A stretch of DNA of 64,000 bases. Source: Ctena decussata (lineage: Eukaryota; Mollusca; Bivalvia; Lucinida; Lucinidae). The stretch is from NCBI GenBank assembly GCA_963989385.1, contig OZ022506.1, positions 22,879,903 to 22,943,902 of the forward strand, written 5' to 3'. Below the pieces are notes generated by a model. That model saw nothing but the letters and a program-made list of their open reading frames with translations. It made no database searches and had not been told where the DNA came from. Shown in pieces: positions 17,608 through 28,754 of the stretch. Position numbers and translations under genes: made by a program. Every line of letters starts with the position of its first letter. The first letter of the stretch is position 1.

Positions 17608-17689
17608 ATATGTTGTGCATGTATGTTGAGAAGAATCGACTTAAAAAGGAAATACTTACATTAAGATGGTAAATTAAGAAATTACAGTA

Positions 17690-17830
17690 TGCATTTTTCT
17701 GGATTTCGTCACCAGATCATGTCAGGGTCACTGATGAGGCTTAAGTAGGAGAAACTTTGAAGGATGCCCCATGTTCCTTCTTTTGAATGTGCTCTCTGAT
17801 CGTGAAGGAATTCTTTCAGATTTTTTTTTT
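17690..17830 (-). mobile_element. SINE/LINE tail fragment
   Basis: Second copy of the fragment at 14875-15015. It shares ATTACAGTATGCATTTTTCT, GTCAGGGTCACTGATGAGGC and CCATGTTCCTTCTTTTGAAT. Confidence 0.5.
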
Positions 17831-18235
17831 GTATTTCATTGAATATTTTCAATAGATTTCCAGCGTTTTGTCACGCATACTTTAACATGCAAACCTACAT
17901 TCAGAAAGTCACGATAGGCTGATTCGGATGGTATTAGCCACTGTAAGCGCCATCAATTGAAATGCTGTCAAAGAACGCCGATTCTTTCGACAAAGCACTG
18001 TGTTACGGCTATATATGCCTGACCAACTTTTTAGCCCTGTTTTAGTCATGGTTTTGCTCATCGTCAAGCTTTTGTCATGTCATATAACCCGCATTTTCTC
18101 TCAAGCTCAAGCTTAAGCCTCACTCGTTAAAGGAAAGTGCAGTCGGATAGAAAGTTTGAACTGTTTTTCCATCTTAATAAATACATTTACATTGCTGTAT
18201 TTACAAAGCGGGTACATAACATTTAATCAAGGTTA

Positions 18236-18298
18236 ATTCAAAGTCATGACGTTGAATCAAAACCGGTTCAATGTTGATTCAATATTATGTGCCCAATA
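18236..18298. repeat. Short inverted-repeat family E, copy 2
   Basis: AAGTCATGACGTTGAATCAA then GGTTCAATGTTGATTCAA and TGTGCCC, matching 10884-10947. Confidence 0.55.
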
Positions 18299-18299
18299 G

Positions 18300-19186
18300 G
18301 TACTCTCCCGTTAAATGATGCGGAGATCGTCAGAATCTCCGTGTAAAATGTCAATATTTATGTCATTTCGAACAGTCCTCGTCAGCTGACATATGATTAC
18401 AGCAAAGCTTAATTTGCTTATTAACTTAAATATTCAGACATATCAGATGGTATTTGCAAATCATGCTCAGTAATTAAACAATAACAGCACTTTATTGCAT
18501 TACTTATTAAAATTTGCCACGACATGCAAAAGCTGGTGAACAACAACCATGACTACAAAGTGGTGAAGAAATTTCATTTTTGCACTGTATATTTACCAGA
18601 TGGAATTTATTTACACAACTGGGCGAAGAAGTGAAACAAACTACCGGGTCCGTAAGAATGATAATGCAAAGTATGTGAAAAATAAAGTCAAGTTTAATGA
18701 TCAGAAATTTTCGTTGGCATGTACGTTGCCCTCGTTGGCCGTGTTGGATGGCAGACCAGTGTGAGCAAAGGCTTATGGCTGTATTCTAAGACCTCACTCA
18801 CCTGTGAGTGACTCAACTTTGTAGCCAGGGGGAGGATTATCCCATTGAAATTTGAGCAATATTCAGGATTAACTCAATGAGTGTAGCTGGAGTGACGTTC
18901 TAGAATACAGGCGTATCTCTCTGTTCTCTCTCTATTTGAACAGTTTCTATTCGGTCCCTGTTTTTATATAGGTGTAAAATGAAGAATTAGCGCTTCACAG
19001 TCTGGTATGAGTGGTGTTTGCAAATGCATTAAGTACTTTTTTGTATGAACGCAGATCCAATGAGTCTAGCCACGTGGCGAGGTCTTACAGAATGTTCAAA
19101 CCCTGAAATTATCAGGTGATAAGCTTCTTAAAAATTGTTACACAGGTTTTTGGGTCTCTATTAATCCAGCCACTGCAACAGTGCAC
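18300..19186. other. Gap with one imperfect palindrome
   Basis: Non-coding. GGCTGTATTCTAAGACCTCACTC (18777) and GAGTGACGTTCTAGAATACAGGC (18889) face each other, so 18776-18913 may be a short MITE of about 135 bp. Nothing else was recognised. Confidence 0.4.
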
Positions 19187-20032
19187 CTTAGATTAGCGAA
19201 CTTGATTTTCTTGTTCAGAAAAATACGGTATTAAAAGTGCACTTTTAATACCGTATTTTTCTGAACAAGAAAATCATGTGCACTTTTAATACCGTATTTT
19301 TCTGAACAAGAAAATCATGTGCACTTTTAATACCGTATTTTTCTGAACAAGAAAATCATGTGCACTTTTTTATACCGTATTTTTCTGAACAAGAGAATCA
19401 TGTGCACTTTTAATACCGTATTTTTCTGAACAAGAAAATCATGTGCACTTTTAATACCGTATTTTTCTAACAAGAGAATCATGTGCACTTTTAATACCGT
19501 ATTTTTCTAACAAGAGAATCATGTGCACTTTTAATACCGTATTTTTCTGAACGAGAAAATCAAGTGCACTTTTAGTACCGTATTTTTCTGAACAAGAAAA
19601 TCATGTGCACTTTTAAAACCGTATTTTTCTGAACAAGAGAATCATGTGCACTTTTAAAACCGTATTTTTCTGAACAAGAAAATCAAGTGCACTTTTAATA
19701 CCGTATTTTTCTGAACAAGAAAATCATGTGCACTTTTAAAACGGTATTTTTCTGAACAAGAAAATCAAGTGCACTTTTAAAACGGTATTTTTCTGAACAA
19801 GAAAATCATGTGCACTTTTAAAACCGTATTATTCTGAACAAGAAAATCATGTGCACTTTTAAAACCGTATTTTTCTGAACAAGAAAATCCTGTGCACTTT
19901 TAATACCGTATTTTTCTGAACAAGAAAATCATGTGCACTTTTAATACCGTGTTTTTCTGAACAAGAAAATCATGTGCACTTTTAATACCGTATTTTTCTG
20001 AACAAGAAAATCAACTTTGCTAATTTAAGGTG
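19187..20032 (+). repeat. 41-bp tandem array grown from a palindromic MITE
   Basis: The outer ends are inverted repeats: GCACCTTAGATTAGCGAA on the left against TTTGCTAATTTAAGGTG on the right. The left arm occurs once, inverted (19199-19237). The right arm, GTGCACTTTTAATACCGTAT then TTTTCTGAACAAGAAAATCA, is repeated about 19 times in direct orientation at a 41-bp period. Units differ by a few substitutions (AATACC, AAACC, AAACGG), 1-2-base deletions, and CATG/CAAG junctions, so the array is not brand new. No coding potential. Confidence 0.9.
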
Positions 20033-20084
20033 TATGGGTACAGTTGCAGGGGAAATAGTCTTGCCGTTATCTTTTTTGTCTTCT

Positions 20085-20245
20085 GCTCAATTGAAGTCAC
20101 TTTTTAAAAGAAAGAACCTGCTCCTCTAAGAGCAGAACCCCGTTTGGACTGACATCTTTATCCAGAGAAGCAAACAAGAAGTCTCAAAATCGTTTTGCCT
20201 CTGTAACATTGGCAGAAAACCATGGTAGCGTTTACCCTTACATTT
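20085..20245. mobile_element. Family F palindrome-centred MITE, copy 2
   Basis: GAACCTGCTCCTCTAAGAGCAG forms the central near-palindrome, followed by GAGAAGCAAACAAGAAGTC as in the other copies. Confidence 0.55.
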
Positions 20246-20249
20246 AAGA

Positions 20250-21930
20250 TACTGCATGCTTTGACGTCAATAGTAAGTTCAGCATTTTAAAGATTGACCC
20301 AATTGCTAAATAGATCAAGGATGTTTTCAAATTATATGAAAATGAATCAAAACTGACAACGAGTTGCTGTACAAAAGTATTTTATTTTGTCGCGGAATAG
20401 ATCAATGATTCAACTTTTATTGAACAACTTCAGTCATATTTCGATAAAATATTATCTTCTTCAAACGGTTATATCATTGTCTTGAACGCCTTTTTATGAA
20501 AACTGGTTGAAAGCTGCCACCTGAACAGCATTTAGCACTTCGCTGTAGTGAAGATAAATTAATTCTGAAAAAGGTTGAGCCCTTCAAAGAAGCATGGAAT
20601 ATGTCGAAGAAACAACAACAAAAAACAACAACAGCATACTTGATTTAACCGAGTATATAAAAAGCATTGCCCACGCCCCCTAGGACTGGTTTCAGCGATA
20701 CTCTATTTTCAAAATGAGTCTAAATGAGCCCTTTGATTTTGATTGCAGAAACGGGAGATCTACCTTTGCGCTGATTGGCAATAAATAAGCGCCGATTATT
20801 AAATACGTTTGTAAAGCGGTCTTGGGGACATCCTGAATACATTTGTGCAGCTAAAACGAAATACATTTGCGCCTTGGTAAAATTAGGAGCTGTTTGAAGG
20901 AATGAGGGAATCAGTTCAGATGAAAACTTCATCCATCTATTTTATTACACGGAATCATTATCGACAGCTGCGAAAACATCAGCAGACATCAATTACACTC
21001 ATCTATTAAATGTATTATACATGTTGCCAAAAATATTTTTAAACTTCCCACAAATTTTCCACAATGGTTGAAAGAGTTCAACAACGAATTTTGTTTCAGT
21101 GACCCAAGTTATTAGAAAATTTCTAATGGACTGTGTTACAGCTCAGCGCGACCTTTTGCACGGTAGCTAATGCTTTTAGCCTAGTGATATCTGTCAGTTT
21201 CACCAGTAAGGTGCTTGTTGTATTGTCGTACCGAGAATCTCTGTCTCTAAGAGGGGAGAGAGGGTAAAATCCACGAATAGTTTACTTAAGTGACAGCCTG
21301 TTTCTTATTAAGCACTTCCAGAAACTCAAAAGTAACAGGGTAAGATGTGATGATCGATACGCTTAACCGGGGTGTGCAATGGCAACCATGCAATCAAAAA
21401 TGCTCCTTATAAATGCTACGAATTCGGGTTCAAAAATGCTGTGCAAACGTATACAGGAAGTCAAAACCAAATCTGCGAAAATGTAAATCGCACGCAGGAA
21501 CAGACTAAACGGTAAAATAATGATACATGTAATGGTACTGAGACAGTTGCAGACAGCAAAGTGCTAGTAAGCTTTTAATGAACACTTGATAAAGTACAAG
21601 GATTCGACACTTTAACACGTTTTCCCAAACACTTCAATGCATCAAGAGAGACTATCATTCCTTAGCGACATAAGTAAAGTAGTTAAGTTACAGCCGCCGT
21701 CTAATGGTTTGCGCTAGAAGCAGGACCAGACATACATTTGATGATACGTATTACATGTAATTTAGTGCCAGGATATGGTCAGTGTAACCCTTTATCCCTA
21801 TAGGCACCATCGAAAAAAATCAGATTTGTTTTCCAACATTGAAATGTTCTTTTTCATTTACCATTGCTGTTATGATTTTGATCAAACCAATAACGTTGCA
21901 ATGCCAACCATAAACGTTGATACCACGTCA
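20250..21930. other. AT-rich gap, no supported feature
   Basis: No exon, RNA gene or shared repeat identified. A minus frame at 20932-20720 and a plus frame at 21775-22050 are not recognisable. Confidence 0.45.
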
Positions 21931-21934
21931 CGAT

Positions 21935-22055
21935 GGTGGATCGACCATGATAAGGCGGTGCCATGGAACGTCTTGTTTCAAGTTAAAATCTTTAAGAGAT
22001 CAATCAACAGCAGGGCACACATTCAAAAGAAGGAACTTGGTCCATGTTGAAACGT
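21935..22055 (+). mobile_element. SINE/LINE tail fragment
   Basis: Shares GTGCCATGGAACGTCTTG, AAAATCTTTAAGAG and CACATTCAAAAGAAGGAAC with the SINE tail at about 45205-45285, in permuted order. Confidence 0.4.
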
Positions 22056-22059
22056 CTTT

Positions 22060-22790
22060 GTTTAAACATGCGCCAAGTTCAACTATGACGTTAGCTTTAA
22101 CGTATGAACGTCATTCTATGTTTTGTTGGATTTCCGTTGCGTCGACGTTGATAGGTTATTTCAGCGGTGCGTGCCTGCTAAGAACATTTCTTACCACGAC
22201 TTGCATCAGGAATACTCCAGCTTAAAAAAACAATGATCCCATAATGTTATATCCTATCTCGAGTTTCTGGCCTGACTGCCACATACGATAAATTGGTCTA
22301 GTAAGTTTTTACAGGTTTACAGTTCCATGAACACTAATATTTTATTATGAGGATTTTATGATCATTATACCAACAGCCAATGGCAGCTAAAAGATCAAAT
22401 ACAAGATAAATATGTAGTTGTTTTTAATCAGTTTATGGCTTCTTCTCAACTATTCCTGGCACTCTAAAACGGTCGCATAAGTTGCTGTAGTTCTAAAAGA
22501 AAGACCTTTTTACATGTTGGTGTTTTATTTTTGTCTACTGCCAAATAGAAATATTTTGAAATCAGCGATCAGCAGCTGCAGAAACCGGATCTAGAGTGCG
22601 TTAGGAATATCTACAATTTCAATAATGCTCATGACATAGCAAGACTAAGTATGACATGTTTGTTTCCTTGGTGTGTTTCTCGGGCTGGTCTTAACATATG
22701 CAGTTTGCAATTGTCGTAAGTAATCTGTGCTCCAGATAAGAAGGGGTAACAGGGATAATTTATAAACAATTTTCCTTATTTTTCCATAAA
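22060..22790. other. Gap, no supported feature
   Basis: Non-coding AT-rich sequence with no recognised repeat. Confidence 0.4.
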
Positions 22791-22797
22791 ATCATAT

Positions 22798-23033
22798 GAG
22801 CCGCGACACGACAAAACCAACAATGTGGTCGTGCGCCCAGCGCAGACTCAGATCAGCCTGGGCATCCGCCCAGTCTGATCAGAGTCTTCGCTGTCCGCAT
22901 GGAGGTAGCTTAGACCCTTAGCTACCCTTTGAGCACTTAAGAAAGAGTCTGATCAAACTGGGTGGGTGCCTAGGCTGATCTTAGTCTGTGCTGGGCGCAC
23001 AACCACATTGTTGGTTTTCTTGCGTCGCGGCTC
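22798..23033. mobile_element. Family A palindromic MITE, copy 5
   Basis: 236 bp with both ends intact. The flanking sequence is ATAT on both sides, as at copy 4. Confidence 0.9.
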
Positions 23034-23219
23034 ATATGTTCTGACCCATCATTAGAACCGTCTCACCGAGAATGACTTTTGTATCTTCATGTTGGCTCCC
23101 TGCTCAATGAATAAGTTCTGACTGAATATTCTCTTGAAGCAAGGAGTAGACCAATGAAAGGAAAGTAGCAGACTCAGTTTAACTGACTGTGTTCATGTGC
23201 AGAAATTCCTTCATAAATG

Positions 23220-23335
23220 GTGCCTGTCCTTAAAGCAAACAATTTGCTCCTTGAAGATACCAATATGCATTTAGAACGGAGGTACAAATGAAAATTGCAG
23301 AAACGCTTCCCATGAAAGTGTACCCATACATATCG
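23220..23335. mobile_element. Family F MITE fragment, copy 3
   Basis: AAACAATTTGCTCCTTGAAG and the terminal CATGAAAGTGTACCCATA are recognisable. The left half is missing or decayed. Confidence 0.4.
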
Positions 23336-24147
23336 AGCAAAGTCTTTCCTTTAACCCTTTTTAGACCGGATACCCGTTTTGGGGACATTATGCAAACAGT
23401 GCAGACCCAGTTCAGACGCCGCAAAACGCGGCGTCTGATCAGGGCCTACATTGTTTGCTTACAGGAATTTCTATGCAAAGTACAATAAAAGTGAAAATAT
23501 TCACCAGAAACCCCTAAAACTAGAAATGGGATTACCTGCATGATAAGAATGGACAAGTCCACTGGTCAAAAAAGGGTTAAATGCAGCCCCTTTGAGATTA
23601 AAGGCAAACACTTCGAGATCCGACTGGTCTCTCTTGAAGTCTAAAATACTTTCCGCACAAAGTGGCTGATGCATACGGATACCTTTGCTTACATACAGGT
23701 CACAATAAGCATCATGTGTTATTTGTCATAACTCTTGCAAAGTGCTAAATTTCTGGAATCTGCTACTGAAAGTGTGGATAAAGTTCATACATTTTATTGC
23801 ACTGGATGTACAAAAATAACAACAACAATAGCGTTTATGGCTTTCAATCTTTGAGTGTCCTGTTACCAAAATCAATTATCATATAAACACATTTCCTCTC
23901 AATAAGGCAATTATCGGAACCTCGGAGTGTTTAAGACAGACCAAGTATTGTTCGCCAACTAATGAAGCAATAATTATAGAAGTGAACGCAAGATTACCCG
24001 CTCACTCAGAAGCACTGAGCATGCTGATTCCTTCTTTATTAGGTTACACGGCAGAAGATAATGTTGTAACGGACAAAATCTGACAAATTTTCTTGTTTTC
24101 TTTGCTGATTTCACAAAACAGATGCAAGATGATCATGCAGATTATCC

Positions 24148-24382
24148 GAGCCTCGACACGAGAAAACCAGCAGTATCATGACCGCTCAGTGAAGTCTCTG
24201 ATCAGCCTGGGCATCCACCCAGTCTGATCAGAGTCTTTGCTGTGCGCTTAAAGTGTAGCTAAGGGTCTAAGATAGTTCCATGCGGACAGCTAAGATTCTG
24301 ATCAAACTGGGCGGATGTCGTGCTGATCTGAGTCTTCTCTGGGCGCACATGCCACTTTGTTGGTTTTGTCGTGTCGCAGCTC
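24148..24382. mobile_element. Family A palindromic MITE, copy 6
   Basis: 235 bp with more substitutions than copies 4 and 5. The ends read GAGCCTCGACACGA and GTCGTGTCGCAGCTC. Confidence 0.85.
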
Positions 24383-24463
24383 ATCTGATGATCGATTGTT
24401 TTTTGGTATAGAGGCATCTGTCAAAAGCATTACCTCAGAAGCCGTCAGCCCTTAGAGCGCCAA

Positions 24464-24640
24464 ATAGCAGATGACAAAATTTTCGTCTGCAAAATCAGAA
24501 AAAAAATGTTTTGTCCAAACTATATCGTATAAAAATCAAAGCCCAAAGGAAAAAACAGTGTAGATTCAGATGAGGCGGCTTATTATGAGCCGTCTCATCT
24601 TGATCTACGTTTGCAAATTCAAATATTAGCTCGATTTTAA
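24464..24640. repeat. Hairpin-bearing repeat family G, copy 2
   Basis: Matches 1379-1556. It is flanked by a direct repeat of AGGCATCTGTC(A/G)AAAGCAT at 24412 and 24650, which could be a duplication of host sequence around the insertion. Confidence 0.6.
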
Positions 24641-24699
24641 TTAGGTACGAAGGCATCTGTCGAAAGCATACACTACAGATCACGCAGCAACGGATTTTT

Positions 24700-25740
24700 C
24701 AATTTTTAACATTTACACTTGCCACTGACTCTCCTTTTGCGAAATACATAAAAATACACTGAACGTCAAAAGAAACGTCTACAAATTCATTTCTTTTTCG
24801 GTAAACGGCACTGTAAATCAGCAAGTCCAAGTCGATCATTGCATAGACGGATTTTCATCCAACCACAGTACACGATGAAGCCATCAAAACTTAAATCTTT
24901 AGTAAAAGAGTTCTCGCATATTCTCAAAAAACATTTTTAAAATTCAAACGCAACAATTACCTTTGGTTTAAACAATATTTATTTCAAGAAAACAAGCTCA
25001 TACAAATGTACAGAATCAATTATCGGGATTTGGTCGGAAGCTCTAGGCTTGTAAAGACCATCTCCCCAAAAGGATCATTTGCTAAGCTGTTGAATGCGAG
25101 ATTGTTATTTGTCGTAGACATATCAGAGCATGCATGACCTGCATCCGGGTTTTTATTGTATGGGGGATAATAAACACAATCTACCATTTGTGAAAAGAAA
25201 CAGTTTTAAAATGACGTTTTATGAATATAAACTTTATTTTGGCTTCTTTCCTTTTTAATTTAATCGCCGTTATTTGCGGATAGACGTGTTTTATTCAATA
25301 ATAACGAATGACGAAAAGTGTATTTGCAAATTTCATGACCCGTTTGAGCAGCCGTAGATCAGGCGCATTCGAGTTTTCCAATCGTGTATTTAAAGGTCTA
25401 GTATGAAAGCCATAACCGCACCGCGCTTCCGATCTGCCGCGCCAAAAATCAGTCTTCTTTAACAACTGATGTATTTCTAACTAAAATTACAGAGAAACTA
25501 ACAGCACTTCCACTGGTGGAAGTCTGGGGGTCTGTGACTTCTAAAACTGAATGCCAGGAAGTCAGTGACTTCCAATTTTTATCATAACCTACCATTTATA
25601 AAGTGAATATTGACTTAAATAATGAGTTAAATTTGTTGAAATAATGGTATTTCACCCATTAATGAAGGAGAAAGCGATATAAATATGGACATTCTGGAAG
25701 AAACCAAGTCTATCCTTCAGCATGACTTCCAAATGACAAA
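24700..25740. other. Gap with local GACTTCC repeats
   Basis: Non-coding. Between about 25510 and 25765 the words GGAAGTC and GACTTCC recur in both orientations (for example 25519, 25557, 25725, 25745), suggesting a small decayed element with inverted ends. Confidence 0.35.
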
Positions 25741-25834
25741 CCTTGGAAGTCATACGACTTCCTGATTTTGATGGTTAGTGCTAGCACTGAACAAAATACA
25801 ATGAGAACAAAAAACTACTTTTTCGAAGCTGAAC

Positions 25835-25990
25835 AAAAAATCAGACATACCCCTTATCTTTTTGAATTTGTAAACTAAGTCATCATAAAATTCTGGTTCC
25901 GATAGGCCTTCATGTGAAAGTGATTTTAACCTGACATTGAGTTTTGAAACCAATTCATTGCATCGGCGATAAAATTCTCTAGATAAGGAA
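25835..25990 (-). pseudogene. Reverse-transcriptase C-terminal fragment (DFDIVNFPF-type retroelement)
   Basis: The minus-strand peptide REFYRRCNELVSKLNV, then GLSEPEFYDDLVYKFKKI, matches the segment downstream of the RT core in the family at 55600-56291 (KAFSKFYRRNYELLAKF, then GLSELDF). Only this piece is visible, open but with no start or end of its own, so it is a relic. Confidence 0.65.
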
Positions 25991-26049
25991 TTATTTCGAT
26001 GCAGGCTTATCTTGATACTCATTCGCTCAATTGCACACACGCTCACTCA

Positions 26050-27000
26050 CTCACAAATTCACGAATTCACTCCCTTAGCAATTGGACCAAACGAAGTCAG
26101 GGAAAATCACGAAAATATGAGGCAGAAAAAACTAAGAAATAGACTTTTAATAAGTGTTCCCCCGGTTACAGCTAGCTCCTGGTGAGGTATCGGTATTTTT
26201 GCAGTTCAGTCATGCCATTAAATCTTACTTGTGGCAAATAAACTAGGATATCGAAGTTGTATGAAAATGAGTAAGGAAAACATCAGTTTTGGCCATGGTG
26301 CCGCCTGGTTATATATCTATACGCCAGTCATTTGTATCCACAACCCCCACCTACAGAAACGGAATTTTTACATTTCAGAGACCTGTGATGATTAGCTGAT
26401 GGTAACAACCTTGCTCTTATTTCGACCCTATACTACAGAAAATCTCACAGGGTAAAGGACCCCAATCTTAAAACTCTGGCACTATGGAAACAATTCAAAT
26501 ATAATTGCCCTGCACCTTGGTCCGGCTATCCCAGCGCCATTGTATTATTGTAGGCCCGGAACGTCCCGTTACCATAGTCTAGCTGCAGTTGCAGTTATAT
26601 CCGTTGAGGGATTATTGGGTTGCCCTTTATATTAACTCATGTTTTGTCCACCATTTTGAAGGACTTCTTATTAAATCAACAACCCAACAAACTCTATTCG
26701 TTTATTGTGTTTCCGTTCATTCCTGGCGCAGCCCATCTTCGTAGGTTGGGGCGAGGATGCAAATGACAGCAGGCCGAATTGACACGGACGAGTTGAATGG
26801 CGGCCGAGTTGACCCAGGAGCCGTGAAGACCCCAGGCTTACAGAAAGCAGGCCGAGTTGACTCGCTTCTTCCATGACATACTATCGCCAGACAATAGTTG
26901 TAATCGAACTCGACCAAGGCTGATCACGATAATCCTCGCTCGGGAATTCATGTTTTGTCCTTGAACAAGACACATTTACTTTACAAAAGTACTGATAATA
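26050..27000. other. Gap, no supported feature
   Basis: Non-coding sequence. Minus frames at 26874-26671 and 26917-26717 overlap each other in different frames over a short CCGAGTTGAC-type repeat (about 26770-26870) and are not genes. Confidence 0.4.
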
Positions 27001-27278
27001 CCCAGGAAGCGGTGGATCCGTCCCGACATGACTAAAAAGTTGTTCTTTAAAAACGAATTACATCTTCGACAATTATCTTTTTTAAAGATGTTTCTTGTTT
27101 AACAAGTAAGAACAATCCACATCTAACTACAATAACAATAAAATTTACAGCAAAATAGTATGTAGCATAAATAAGGTAAGATACATATTGTCAAACTATT
27201 GAAAACTAAATTGTAATGTAACTAGAACATCTGTTACATGAAAGTGACAGTAACTTTATTTTGGAATACATGATACAT

Positions 27279-27280
<2 letters not shown>

Positions 27281-27313
<33 letters not shown>

Positions 27314-27442
27314 ACGTGTAAATGTATATGTTGTATACGAAGATTTATCAATAAATATTGTTTAAACCAGAGAGAGAGGAGAGAGAGATAGAGAGAAAGC
27401 GAGATACAGAGAAAAGAGAGAGAGAGAGAGAGAGAGAGAGAT
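27281..27442. repeat. (GA)n microsatellites with spacer
   Basis: Two GA runs (27281-27309 and 27371-27442, the second interrupted) around 60 bp of unique sequence. Confidence 0.9.
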
Positions 27443-27525
27443 CATTCATTTTCGTCGTCTCGGTCAGTTTCATCCTTTAAGGACCTGCTGTCAATTTTTA
27501 TGCGTTGTATGCTGAGAAAAGTAAG

Positions 27526-28290
27526 TTAAGTATTAAACCGCCTTGTATTAAGAATATATTCTTGAACTCGAACAAAAATGTGTTCATTTGTCGACGGTAG
27601 GACGCCATCGTTGCCGACCATTAGGTCTCTCAAAGTACATTGATGCGTAAGCTCTGCCAAGTAAGTTTGCCTGGCAACCGAGTAATTCGGGCAATTAAAT
27701 ATAAAATGCATCGTATTTTCTATTTCGCCGCATGCACATAAAGGGCTATCCACTAAGTTTCTTGAATAAAGATGAGCATTAAGGGAGCTGCATTCTAAAC
27801 GTAGTCTTGTATGGAGTACTTGTCCAAGCCGGGAACCTGCATTATAAAAAGATGGTGAGGGTAATAGGTCTGAATTAAGGTATTTTTTAAAGATTTCCAC
27901 TGAGTCACTCTGCCTAACATGCAATGGGAGATTGTTCCAGTCTCTAACAGTAGCAGGAAGAAAAGAGTTAAAGTACAGATTTGTCCGTGCATAAATTGTT
28001 TGTATGTCATCAGCATTGCGCAGACTGTAGCGATTACTTTCCCCTACATAAGGTGGTACTAGATTGGACTAAATATCGGGAGTTAAATGATTAACCATTT
28101 TATAAAAAAGTACAAGTCTGTGTTTCCGACGACGTTTGTGGAGTGGTTCCCAACTAATTACCTTTCCTCTTCCAATAAAGCATATCGTGTTCAGAAATGG
28201 TCTCTGATATGCTAAGATTGCAAAATCGCTTACTCTGTTTGACTGTTTCGATTGTTTACCAAACGACAACATTTTGAAATCGGCCAATTT
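27526..28290 (-). pseudogene. LINE C-terminal region, 5'-truncated non-LTR retrotransposon
   Basis: On the minus strand the frames read WEPLHKRRRKHRLVLFYKMVN, then VPPYVGESNRYSLRN, TRLRLECSSLNAHLY and the metal-binding-like SPLCACGEIENTMHFIFNCP. The order and motifs match the post-RT C terminus of CR1/Jockey-like LINE proteins common in molluscs. The frame breaks at a stop after LTPDI and again between the two main segments, so the copy is dead. The catalytic RT part is absent, the typical 5' truncation of LINEs. Confidence 0.8.
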
Positions 28291-28754
28291 TCAAAATACC
28301 TCCCTTTGTATAATAAACAAAGAGTAATCTCAGAGGACTGTTAACGCCAGTCTCGGACTTTACGCTGCAATCTCTCTTGTGGATGATTTCAGGTAATGCG
28401 TTTGATTGATACAAAGGTTTCGTTTCAGAATGAAACATTTCACAAAGAAACTCTATGTTAAAGTAAAGTGCCAGTTTACACTGTCTGGATGCCTATTGTT
28501 TTTAAACTGTAAAGCCAGTCCAAGAACAAAGTTAGTTGTAGCATGTTTCCTCCTGGTAAAGAGATGTAAAAAGGTAAGATGAGATTCAAAAGGGCACTGC
28601 ATTTGAACATGTAACCCTCTTCCACAATGCTAATCTTTTGAAACCATTAAGTTTTACCCTACGGAAAGTGTTGGTTCTCACGGTTACAGTTTCAGAGAAT
28701 TTGCATGTTTGAAATATTGCCCCCCCCCAAACCGTATCAATTTAAGTAGACAAC

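Noticed and set aside
19201..20020. CRISPR-like regular repeat array
   Set aside because: Units are contiguous with no spacers and derive from a MITE arm; the context is eukaryotic.
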